From positions 1,984,001 to 2,048,000 of the forward strand of contig OY760517.1 in assembly GCA_963663615.1 (NCBI GenBank): 64,000 nt of DNA, read 5' to 3'. Positions 46,307-54,592 of the stretch are shown in pieces. The notes beneath the pieces are model-generated. The model had not been told where the DNA came from. It ran no database searches and worked only from the letters and a program-made list of their open reading frames with translations. This stretch comes from G963663615 sp963663615. GTDB lineage: Bacteria; Bacteroidota; Ignavibacteria; Ignavibacteriales; Melioribacteraceae. The position numbers and the translations under genes were made by a program. Positions within the stretch are counted from its first letter, which is position 1. The number at the start of each line of letters is the position of its first letter.

Positions 46307-47983
46307 CTAAAATATATTTTGCTGTCCTCTTGCCGAAAGCTGTTTAACCAACCATTTTCTTCTATTTCTCAACTCATCAATAGATTCCGAATCAATAGGT
46401 TTTCCACCCATCTGAATCCATTCCCTGTGTGGTGCGTCCCAGTCAACATTTGCCCTGCCCTTTTGTTTTTTAATTGCTACATGACGGGCAATTTCCTTAA
46501 TATCTTCTTTTAGTCTGCTAGCCAATTCAAATAATGGTATATCTTCTTCCTCATCATCTTCCACAATCCATTCTGCAGCTTCTTCTTTCGGTGGTTCAGT
46601 TTTTGAGGGTTGACCAAACATTTCAACTTGTTGCCCCGGATTGTAATCATCACCAAAATCCATTTCATACTGGAAAACACCGAGTGCCAATGCCGAAATA
46701 GCTTCAAACTTTTCATCTCTAGGTTTTTCATCGTCTTCATCGGTACTATCAAACAAATCGGGCATTTCCTCTTCTTCTATTTCAGTTACTTCAAGGGAGT
46801 GTTGTCTTTCAGCCTCAATTTGACGTGCATAATAAACCAATACGGCATCCTTGGGAATAAAGAAATATGCACGTTGTTCACCTATTTCCTTCATTGTACG
46901 TACAAAACGCCCAACTGCTTGCCTGAAGAACAATTCGCTTTTTACATTAGTCGCAAATATACCAACTCGTAATCTTGGTATATCAACTCCTTCTGAAATC
47001 ATCTTAACGGCAATAATCCACTTTTCCTTAGCATCCGAAAATTCCTTAATCTTTTTCGAGGCTTTTGGGTCTTCAGAAACAACTACCACCGGTTTGCAAC
47101 GAGTTAGTTGGTAAACCTTTTCAGCCACCTTTTTTGCATGTGTCTGGTCAATAGTTATAATCAAACCACCTGCATCATCATGACCGGTTCTTCTAATTTT
47201 ATCAAGACGGTTATTAGCATCCACTATAACTGTTTCAAGCCATTCACCAGCAGGATCAAGTGCAGTTCTTAATCTTTCCGATTCCTGATCCTTCGGTATT
47301 TCATCAGCGAATGTAGCAGTAGTAACCTTGTCATGTACTCTCCAAGTCATTTTTCCATCGTATGCAGGGAAATAGACAGGACGACACACTTTATCAACCA
47401 AGGCATCCTTGTAACCATAAGTATAATCAGCTTTACTTTCACTGCTTATATAATTAATAAATGGAATGGGATTACTATCTCTTCTAAAAGGAGTACCCGA
47501 GATAGCAAGCCTGTAAGCGGAATCTTCAAATGCTTCCCTTACCGAATCGCCCCAGGTTAAGTCATCACCAAGATGATGTATTTCATCAAATACGGCAAGT
47601 GTTTTTCTTGCCTTCGTATTTCTTGCATGAACTTCAGGAGAACGTCCAACTTGTGCATAAGTAACAGCCACACCAAAATAATCCGAGGTTTCTCGTATCA
47701 TCCCGTTTTCAAAATTCGGGTCAATATCTATACCAAAGCGTGCGGCACTCAATGCCCACTGCTTTTTCAAATGTTCAGTTGGGCAAAGTATTACAACTCT
47801 TTCCACCATTTTATGGCGAAGTAAAAAATGAACCATACGGAGAGCAAATATAGTTTTGCCAGCTCCCGGTGTCGCAACACAAAGAAAATCCTTGTCGTTA
47901 TTTTCGTATCTTTCCTTGGCAAGTTTGCATGCTTTTTGCTGCCATAACCTTAATTCAAATCGCCATGCTTTAAGTTTCTTCAT
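46307..47983 (-). CDS. Superfamily 2 DNA/RNA helicase (DEAD/DEAH-type, DEIH box)
   Basis: Helicase of 558 residues. Q-like start (LRLWQQKACKLA), Walker A ATPGAGKT (about residues 37-44), DEIH at 133-136, SGTPFR at 162-167, then the second RecA domain with IISEGVD-type and QAVGRFVRTM (motif VI). After it lies an acidic region (VTEIEEEEMPDLF, STDEDDEKPRDEKFE) and a C-terminal basic tail (DELRNRRKWLVKQL). It resembles XPB/type-I-restriction-like bacterial helicases, but no methylase or nuclease gene is adjacent. Role in repair or phage defence is undetermined. A TATATTTG box lies 47 bases upstream. Confidence 0.82.
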   Translation of the reverse strand: MKKLKAWRFELRLWQQKACKLAKERYENNDKDFLCVATPGAGKTIFALRMVHFLLRHKMVERVVILCPTEHLKKQWALSAARFGIDIDPNFENGMIRETSDYFGVAVTYAQVGRSPEVHARNTKARKTLAVFDEIHHLGDDLTWGDSVREAFEDSAYRLAISGTPFRRDSNPIPFINYISSESKADYTYGYKDALVDKVCRPVYFPAYDGKMTWRVHDKVTTATFADEIPKDQESERLRTALDPAGEWLETVIVDANNRLDKIRRTGHDDAGGLIITIDQTHAKKVAEKVYQLTRCKPVVVVSEDPKASKKIKEFSDAKEKWIIAVKMISEGVDIPRLRVGIFATNVKSELFFRQAVGRFVRTMKEIGEQRAYFFIPKDAVLVYYARQIEAERQHSLEVTEIEEEEMPDLFDSTDEDDEKPRDEKFEAISALALGVFQYEMDFGDDYNPGQQVEMFGQPSKTEPPKEEAAEWIVEDDEEEDIPLFELASRLKEDIKEIARHVAIKKQKGRANVDWDAPHREWIQMGGKPIDSESIDELRNRRKWLVKQLSARGQQNIF

Positions 47984-48029
47984 CTTTACCTGTTAAAAAA
48001 GACACATTACTAAATATTTTTTTGCGGTA

Positions 48030-48037
48030 CAAATATA
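48030..48037 (-). promoter_or_regulatory. Candidate -7 promoter box (TATATTTG) for the SF2 helicase
   Basis: TAnnTTTG on the minus strand, ending 47 bases before the ATG at 47983, farther than most boxes in this window. Confidence 0.4.
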
Positions 48038-48197
48038 TAAAATTCATAGAAATCTATTATCACATTCCGTTAAAATTAATATTAAAAATAAATCTATTGC
48101 TTTAATTATTTTTATTTTGTAATTGGCATTTTTTAATTTGAAGTGTTATTTTGAAATTATTGTTGTTATAAATACCGGATAATTGAGAACATGACGG

Positions 48198-48239
48198 TAT
48201 AACCTTTTATTTCGGATTTGGTAACATTATAACCTTTTA
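48198..48239 (+). repeat. Two copies of TATAACCTTTTA spaced 30 bases apart
   Basis: The 12-base word occurs at 48198-48209 and 48228-48239, exactly 30 bases apart, about 50-90 bases before the ATG at 48286. About three helical turns apart, the copies could bind the same face of the DNA. Possible activator or repressor sites for the barrel gene. Confidence 0.45.
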
Positions 48240-48285
48240 ATACGATAATACTAATCGGGAAAACATAATATAACAGGAGATACAA

Positions 48286-49521
48286 ATGATAAAAAGATTA
48301 CTGTACTTTTTTATTCTCACTCTCTCGGGAACACTATTTGCCCAACACTATGGAATGCCAGGCGGGTATAGCCGTATTCTGGCGATGGGTGAATCACCAT
48401 ATATTGAGGATTACGACAATATTAAATTTAACGCTGCCTATATAGCCGAATTTTCCGACTTTGCATATGGTGACCTTGGGAACTCGCTTAATCAGGGACA
48501 GTTTGCCGGTTTCAATTTGGAGGTAATGGAACATTTCCATCTTGGTGCCGTAATATCAAATAAATCCTTTCAACATGTTGATTATGTCGCTTCTATTTCA
48601 ATGATCGATAATACTCCAGCACAGGAGATTGCACATGTAACCCATGATGCTACTTACTCCCCCGTTGAGTTAAATAATACCCTTGCTTTTATGGCTGCTT
48701 ACAACTGGCACCATACAATCCTTGGATTGGGTATCTCCTATAATGCCAGCTCAAACACTTATACCGCTCCTGATACAGTAGCCTATTCAAGGGAATCCAG
48801 TGCATCACAAATTGGTATTAACCTGGGTGCAATTGTACCGATTACCGATTATCTTAAAGTAGATATCTCAACAAGTATAATCTTACCTTCCGCTTCATAC
48901 TCAGTTACTTCTGATACCGCTACTGATGAATACACCTTCAGTAAATCAATAATCGCAGTTGATTCAAGAATATACTATAAAATGGGACATTTTGAATTAG
49001 TACCACTTTTAGCCTTCGAAATGATTGGCGAAAAACTTGAAGAACCTGATCATGGACAGGAAAAAGAGAACTTGCCTTCTGAAATGAAGTTTAGTGCCGG
49101 AATTGGTTTCAATTATTATACACAACGTTTAACTTTTACTTGCGGTGTTAAAATGACTCAGGAAAGTATTGTGTATGATGCTACCGAAACCTCTCCTGAA
49201 GAAACACTTGATAACTTTGCATTCCCTATTGTAAATATGGGTGTTGAATACAGATTAACGAAATGGTTAACTGCCCGTTACGGATATATTGCCGAATCTA
49301 ACTCATATACTACAGTTACAGCACTTAACGAAACAGATACCCAGGAACGTTCTTACACCTTATACCACAAGGAAGGTGGCTCTACCCTGGGATTAGGATT
49401 CAAGTTTGACAGATTTAACATTGATGCCGCAATGGATGCTGATATTATCAGAAAAGGACTTGGCAACCTTAGTGGTGATCATGATACATTCTCATATATA
49501 TCAGTAGGATGTAAATTATAA
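48286..49521 (+). CDS. Outer-membrane beta-barrel protein (FadL/OmpP1-like by architecture)
   Basis: Protein of 411 residues with a signal peptide (MIKRLLYFFILTLSGTLFAQ), then many alternating strands, including TRYGY- and GVEYRLTKWL-type hairpins, and ends with a C-terminal strand (FSYISVGCKL) as barrels do. The extended pattern resembles long-chain fatty-acid transporter or PorV-like barrels but no family signature is firm. Strong ribosome-binding site AGGAG six bases before the ATG. Terminator at 49528-49558. Same length class (411) as the frameshifted barrel at 11996-13230, though little sequence is shared by eye. Confidence 0.75.
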   Translation: MIKRLLYFFILTLSGTLFAQHYGMPGGYSRILAMGESPYIEDYDNIKFNAAYIAEFSDFAYGDLGNSLNQGQFAGFNLEVMEHFHLGAVISNKSFQHVDYVASISMIDNTPAQEIAHVTHDATYSPVELNNTLAFMAAYNWHHTILGLGISYNASSNTYTAPDTVAYSRESSASQIGINLGAIVPITDYLKVDISTSIILPSASYSVTSDTATDEYTFSKSIIAVDSRIYYKMGHFELVPLLAFEMIGEKLEEPDHGQEKENLPSEMKFSAGIGFNYYTQRLTFTCGVKMTQESIVYDATETSPEETLDNFAFPIVNMGVEYRLTKWLTARYGYIAESNSYTTVTALNETDTQERSYTLYHKEGGSTLGLGFKFDRFNIDAAMDADIIRKGLGNLSGDHDTFSYISVGCKL

Positions 49522-49527
49522 TAAAAA

Positions 49528-49563
49528 AAATCCCTGCCAGTAAAACCAGCAGGGATTTTATAT
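49528..49563. terminator. Bidirectional terminator between the barrel gene and the DHOD-like gene
   Basis: AAATCCCTGC (49528-49537) pairs perfectly with GCAGGGATTT (49549-49558) over an 11-base loop; T- and A-rich on both flanks. Convergent genes on either side. Confidence 0.88.
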
Positions 49564-49581
49564 AAACCATATTTCAATCAA

Positions 49582-50580
49582 TTAGATAAGAGTTTTGTAA
49601 CTCTGAAGCATTTTCATATAGTTAGCTCTTTCAAAAGCAGCTGGTTCTTCAACTGATTTCTGGCTCATGCTACCTTTCATCTGTTCAATTGATTCGTATT
49701 CGTTTTCTTTCATCCAGTTAGTTACACCATCAACAAGCTCAGTAACTCTGTGAATACCACTTGTTAGTAATTCAGAACAAATTTGTGCAACATCGCCACC
49801 AGCCATCATAACCTTAATTATATCTTCAGGTGTATGAATACCGCTTGTAGCAGCAAGAGATGCCTTAACATTGCTGTAAAGAATTGCTGTCCAGCGAAGT
49901 GGTAATCTTAGCTCTAAACTGTTGCTTAGAACAAGATTAGGTTCAACTTCAAGTTTATCAAGATTAAAATCAGGCTGATAAAATCTGTTAAACAAAACTA
50001 ATGCATCTGCACCAGCTTCATCAAGCTGTTTAGCCATATTAGCAAGTGATGTAAAATAAGGGCTCAATTTAACAGCAACCGGAATGTTAACATTAGCTTT
50101 AACTGCCTGTAAAGTTTCAACATACATTTTTTCAACTTCGGCACCTGATAAACCAGGATTGGTTGGGATATAATAAACATTTAGCTCAAGAGCATCTGCA
50201 CCGGCTTCCTGAATATTTTTTGCATAATTAACCCAACCACCTTTACTAACACCATTTAAAGAAGCTATAACTGGCATATCAACAGCTTTTTTAAGGTTAG
50301 CAATATGGTCAAGATACTCAACTGGACCTAATTTAAATTCGTCTGGCTCAGGGAAATATGTAGTTGCTTCAGCATAACTTTCAGAACCGTAGGTAAGGTA
50401 ATGATCTAACTCACCAGATTCATGAGATATTTGCTCTTCAAATAATGAATAACAAACAATTGCTGCCGCACCAGCATCTTCAAGAGCTTTAACGGTGTCA
50501 ACATTTTCTGATAGCGGGCTTGCAGATGGAACAATTGGATTTTTTAGTTCCAGACCCATGTATTTAGTTTTTAAATCCAT
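49582..50580 (-). CDS. Dihydroorotate dehydrogenase-like flavoprotein associated with PFOR
   Basis: FMN-binding TIM barrel of 332 residues, close to class 1 DHODs: MGLELKNPIVPSASPLSEN, GADALELNVYYIP, VAVKLSPYFTSL and GIHTPEDIIKVMMAGGD. The usual ASG/TCP active-site context is altered (LNVYYIPTNP), so it is not an ordinary pyrimidine enzyme. DHOD-like proteins next to pyruvate:ferredoxin oxidoreductase are common in other phyla; a flavin-dependent partner in ferredoxin redox is an inference. It follows nifJ by 61 bases with a hairpin between. Confidence 0.82.
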   Translation of the reverse strand: MDLKTKYMGLELKNPIVPSASPLSENVDTVKALEDAGAAAIVCYSLFEEQISHESGELDHYLTYGSESYAEATTYFPEPDEFKLGPVEYLDHIANLKKAVDMPVIASLNGVSKGGWVNYAKNIQEAGADALELNVYYIPTNPGLSGAEVEKMYVETLQAVKANVNIPVAVKLSPYFTSLANMAKQLDEAGADALVLFNRFYQPDFNLDKLEVEPNLVLSNSLELRLPLRWTAILYSNVKASLAATSGIHTPEDIIKVMMAGGDVAQICSELLTSGIHRVTELVDGVTNWMKENEYESIEQMKGSMSQKSVEEPAAFERANYMKMLQSYKTLI

Positions 50581-50613
50581 TTTTACTCCAATTTTTAAAC
50601 TTTTGAAATAGAA

Positions 50614-50632
50614 AGCCTCAATAAATGAGGCT
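50614..50632 (-). terminator. Hairpin between nifJ and the DHOD-like gene
   Basis: AGCCTCA (50614-50620) and TGAGGCT (50626-50632) form a seven-base stem over ATAAA. On the minus strand it is followed by TTCTATTTC, a weak terminator that may cut transcription from nifJ into the downstream gene. Confidence 0.6.
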
Positions 50633-50641
50633 CATTTATTT

Positions 50642-53600
50642 TTATTCGTCATCACCATCTTTTGAGTAATCAAAACCAGCCATCTGTTCGTACAGTTTCC
50701 AGTTTTTAAGTACTTCAGCCTGAGCAAAATCAAGTAAATGTTTTGCAGTTTCAGGTTTTGCCTTGGTTAACATTTTATATCTGTTTTCTTTATAGATATA
50801 ATCTTCAAGTCTTATTTTTGGAGCTTTTGAATCAAGTTTAAGTGGATTTTTACCAACTTTAACATTGTCAGGATTATAACGGAATAATGGCCAATGACCA
50901 GATTCAACAGCTGCTTTCTGGCTTTCAAGACCCTTACTCATGTTTATACCATGCGCAATACAATGACTGTAAGCCATGATTAGTGAAGGACCATCGTAAG
51001 CTTCAGCTTCCTGTATAGCTTTAATTGTCTGAAGATCACTAGCACCCATAGCAATTTTAGCAACATAAACATTACCATAGCTCATTGCCATCATACCAAG
51101 ATCTTTTTTAGGAGTTGGTTTACCACTTGCAGCAAATTTTGCAATTGCACCAAGACCAGTAGCTTTTGAACACTGACCACCAGTATTTGAGTAAACTTCA
51201 GTATCCATAACAAGAATATTTACATTTTTACCGGAAGCAATAACATGATCCAAACCACCGTAACCAATATCATATGCCCAACCGTCACCACCAAGTATCC
51301 AAACTGATTTTTTAACCAGGTAGTCAGCTAATGAAACAAGTTGTTTAGCTTCAGCAGAATCATCACCTGCAAGTTTAGCTTTTAATTCAACTACTTTTTC
51401 TCTCTGTAACTGAAGAGTAGCTTCATCTTTCTGTTCGTTATTAAGTAGGTTTTCTACCAGTTCTGCACCAACTTTGTCTTTAAGTTTCATTAACAACTCA
51501 ACAGCAAATTCAGTGTTTTTATCTATAGAAAGACGCATACCAAAACCAAATTCAGCATTATCTTCAAATAATGAGTTTGACCATGCAGGACCACGACCAT
51601 CTTTATTAGTTGTATATGGAGTTGTAGGAAGGTTACCACCATAAATTGAAGAACAACCAGTAGCGTTTGCAATAACCATTCTATCGCCAAATAGCTGAGT
51701 AATCAATTTTACATAAGGTGTTTCACCACAACCAGAACAAGCACCGGAGAATTCGAACAATGGTTCAAGCATCTGAGAACCTTTTACACTACCCATGTTA
51801 ACTTTTGTTCTGTCAACTTCAGGTATTGAAAGGAAGAAGTCCCAGTTTTTGCTTTCCTGTTCGCGTAATGGAATCTGTGGTTCCATATTAATTGCTTTAA
51901 GTCTTGTTTCTTTTTTATTTTTAGCCGGACATACTTCAACGCAAAGTTCACAACCGGTACAATCTTCAACAGCAACCTGAATTGTGTACATATCGTTTTC
52001 AGTATATTCCTTGCCTTTAGCTTTAACAGATTTAAATGTTTCAGGAGCTTCGGCAAGTACAGCTTTATCATAAGTTTTAATACGAATTGAAGCATGAGGA
52101 CAAACCATTGCACATTTACCACACTGGATACAAGTTTCAGGATCCCAAGTTGGTACTTCAAGAGCAATATTACGTTTTTCCCATTTAGTTGTTCCAGCAG
52201 GGAAAGTACCATCAATTGGCATTTCACTAACTTTAACGTCATCGCCCTGTCCAGCCATCATTTTGCCAAGAATATCCTTAACAAATTCAGGTGCTTTGTC
52301 AGAAACGATAGGTGGAAGTTCAATTTCACTTGTTGCAGTAGCAGGAATTTCAATCTGATACATATGATCAAGTGTCTGATCCACAGCGTTAAAGTTTTTC
52401 TTAACTATTTCTTCACCTTTTGAGCTATAAGTTTTTTTAATAGCTTTTTTAATCTGTTCAATAGCTTCATCTTTTGGAAGAACACCAGATATTGCGAAGA
52501 AGCATGTTTGCATAATAGTATTTATTCTTGCACCCATACCAGTTTTCTTTGCAACTTCGTAACCATCAATTGCATAGAAATTAAGTTTTTTCTCAATAAT
52601 CTGTTCCTGAACTTTTTTAGGTAACTGTTTCCAGGTTTCTTCCTTGCCATAAGGTGAATTAAGAAGGAATGTACCACCTACAACCATTTTAGCTAATACA
52701 TCAAATTTTTCAATAAGATTAAACTGATGCACACCAATAAAGTTTGCTGTCTGAACAAGATAAGGTGAACGAATCTGGTCTTTACCAAATCTTAGGTGAG
52801 ATACAGTAGTTGAACCCGATTTTTTAGAGTCATACACAAAATAACCCTGTGCATAGTTTTCGGTTTCTTCACCAATAATTTTGATTGAGTTTTTATTTGC
52901 ACCTACCGTACCATCTGCACCAAGTCCGTAGAATAGTGCACGTACAACATCATCACCTTCAATATTAAATGACGGATCATAATCAAGTGAAGTATGAGTA
53001 ACATCGTCATTAATACCAACAGTAAAACTGTTTTTAGGTTTAGCTTTACCAGCTTCATCAAATACAGCTTTAACCATTGCAGGAGTAAATTCTTTTGAAG
53101 ACAGACCATAACGACCACCAAATACTTTTGGCAGTTTTTCGAATTTAGGACTATCTGAAAGTGTATTTTCCATTAATGCATTTACTACATCAAGATATAG
53201 AGGTTCGCCAGCACCAACTTCTTTTGTTCTGTCAAGAACTGCAATTGATTTTGCTGTTGCAGGTATAGCATTCATAAGGTCTTTATTTGAGAATGGACGA
53301 TACAATCTTACTTTAACAAGACCAACTTTTTCACCGTTCTTATTTAAATATTCAACTGTTTCATGAGCAGTTTCTGCACCGGAACCCATCATAACAATTA
53401 CTTTTTCAGCATCAGGAGCACCAATGTAATCAAATAAATGATACTGACGTCCGGTAATAGAAGCGAATTTATCCATTGCTTTCTGTACAGCTTCAGGACA
53501 TGCATTATAGAACTGATTAACAGTTTCTCTACCCTGGAAATATACATCAGGGTTCTGTGCAGTACCACGGATAAATGGTTTATCCGGAGTAAGTCCGTTT

Positions 53601-54214
53601 TCCTTGAATTTTTTCACGGCATCCTGTTCAACCATAGCTTTAAGGTCTTCAGAAGTTAGCTGTTCAATTTTAGCAACTTCGTGTGAAACGCGGAAACCGT
53701 CAAAAAAGTGAAGGAAAGGAACTCTTGAATCCAGAGTAGCTTTATGGGCAACTGCTGCCATATCCATAACTTCCTGAACTGAACCAGATGCCAACATAGC
53801 GAAACCTGTTTGTCGAGTAGCCATTACATCACTATGGTCGCCAAATATTGATAACGCCTGAGCAGCAAGCGAACGTGCTGATACGTGAAATACTGTTGGA
53901 GTTAATTCACCAGCTATTTTATACATGTTAGGTATCATTAGCAACAAACCCTGTGAAGCAGTAAATGTTGTTGTTAGCGAACCAGACTGCAATGAACCGT
54001 GAACGGCACCGGCAGCTCCACCTTCACTCTGCATTTCTGCAACATGAGGTACTGTATCCCAGATATTCTTTTTACCCTGAGCAGCCCACTGATCAGATAA
54101 TTCGCCCATACCTGATGAAGGGGTGATAGGATATATAGCAATTACTTCACTATTATGATATCCTACATATGCCGCAGCTTCATTACCATCGATAGTTATT
54201 TTCTTTCTTGCCAT
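50642..54214 (-). CDS. nifJ: Pyruvate:ferredoxin (flavodoxin) oxidoreductase
   Basis: Single-chain enzyme of 1190 residues oxidising pyruvate to acetyl-CoA and CO2 with reduction of ferredoxin. Domain order as in the homodimeric type: pyrimidine-binding (YPITPSSGMGE, QSEGGAAGAVHG), the transketolase-like second domain, the gamma-type domain (DQIRSPYLVQ), two [4Fe-4S] sites (CIQCGKCAMVCP and CTGCELCVEVCP), then the PP domain with CSGCGETPY and the ThDP GDGWAYDIGYGG motif. Start set at ATG 54214 (MARKKITIDG) with GAGGA about nine bases upstream; a TTG 15 bases earlier is less likely. Confidence 0.96.
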   Translation of the reverse strand: MARKKITIDGNEAAAYVGYHNSEVIAIYPITPSSGMGELSDQWAAQGKKNIWDTVPHVAEMQSEGGAAGAVHGSLQSGSLTTTFTASQGLLLMIPNMYKIAGELTPTVFHVSARSLAAQALSIFGDHSDVMATRQTGFAMLASGSVQEVMDMAAVAHKATLDSRVPFLHFFDGFRVSHEVAKIEQLTSEDLKAMVEQDAVKKFKENGLTPDKPFIRGTAQNPDVYFQGRETVNQFYNACPEAVQKAMDKFASITGRQYHLFDYIGAPDAEKVIVMMGSGAETAHETVEYLNKNGEKVGLVKVRLYRPFSNKDLMNAIPATAKSIAVLDRTKEVGAGEPLYLDVVNALMENTLSDSPKFEKLPKVFGGRYGLSSKEFTPAMVKAVFDEAGKAKPKNSFTVGINDDVTHTSLDYDPSFNIEGDDVVRALFYGLGADGTVGANKNSIKIIGEETENYAQGYFVYDSKKSGSTTVSHLRFGKDQIRSPYLVQTANFIGVHQFNLIEKFDVLAKMVVGGTFLLNSPYGKEETWKQLPKKVQEQIIEKKLNFYAIDGYEVAKKTGMGARINTIMQTCFFAISGVLPKDEAIEQIKKAIKKTYSSKGEEIVKKNFNAVDQTLDHMYQIEIPATATSEIELPPIVSDKAPEFVKDILGKMMAGQGDDVKVSEMPIDGTFPAGTTKWEKRNIALEVPTWDPETCIQCGKCAMVCPHASIRIKTYDKAVLAEAPETFKSVKAKGKEYTENDMYTIQVAVEDCTGCELCVEVCPAKNKKETRLKAINMEPQIPLREQESKNWDFFLSIPEVDRTKVNMGSVKGSQMLEPLFEFSGACSGCGETPYVKLITQLFGDRMVIANATGCSSIYGGNLPTTPYTTNKDGRGPAWSNSLFEDNAEFGFGMRLSIDKNTEFAVELLMKLKDKVGAELVENLLNNEQKDEATLQLQREKVVELKAKLAGDDSAEAKQLVSLADYLVKKSVWILGGDGWAYDIGYGGLDHVIASGKNVNILVMDTEVYSNTGGQCSKATGLGAIAKFAASGKPTPKKDLGMMAMSYGNVYVAKIAMGASDLQTIKAIQEAEAYDGPSLIMAYSHCIAHGINMSKGLESQKAAVESGHWPLFRYNPDNVKVGKNPLKLDSKAPKIRLEDYIYKENRYKMLTKAKPETAKHLLDFAQAEVLKNWKLYEQMAGFDYSKDGDDE

Positions 54215-54592
54215 ATAGGACTTCCTCAAATTTATTTTGTGTTTTTGAAATTCTGTGTTCTCTTATTTCCAAACAATAATCAGGCCACTACGTGATATTG
54301 CAACCTATTTATTTTTAAGAGTTTATAAGACCCACAATCCTTATAAAATATTATATATTAGAATTATGGTTCTCTTAATCCTGATTTCAGGAATTTTTAT
54401 TATTAAAGCCTGTTTTAATCTAATTAGTAAAAATAGCAATATTCCAAGATAAAATAAAGATATCCGCATCGTATTGTAAAAATAAAAACACTTTTTATTA
54501 CTATTTTAACCCAACACATATTGATAACATTTTCGCCATATATATTATCAGAATTACTTATTTTTGCAGTAATTAAAAATTGAGTGTGAATT
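54215..54592. other. 378-base divergent intergenic region
   Basis: Between nifJ (minus) and the AspT/YidE-type transporter (plus). A plus-strand frame from GTG 54255 to 54452 (65 residues, hydrophobic middle) has no ribosome-binding site and no family likeness. The transporter promoter box is at 54559-54566. No terminator or repeat was recognised. Confidence 0.5.
54559..54566 (+). promoter_or_regulatory. Candidate -7 promoter box (TATTTTTG) for the AspT/YidE-type transporter
   Basis: TAnnTTTG match followed by CAGT, ending 27 bases before the ATG at 54593; the same distance as the box before 44814. Confidence 0.6.

Larger units (their letters stand above)
47984..48285. other. 302-base divergent intergenic region
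   Basis: Between the helicase gene (minus) and the outer-membrane barrel gene (plus). Contains the minus-strand box at 48030-48037 and two copies of a 12-base repeat at 48198-48239. No gene in it. Confidence 0.5.

Noticed and set aside
54227..54234. TAAATTTG on the minus strand before nifJ
   Set aside because: Only about 13 bases from the start codon, too close to be a promoter; it overlaps the ribosome-binding region.
54255..54452. 65-codon plus-strand frame with a hydrophobic middle
   Set aside because: GTG start without ribosome-binding site, no family likeness, in a divergent promoter region; not supported enough to call.
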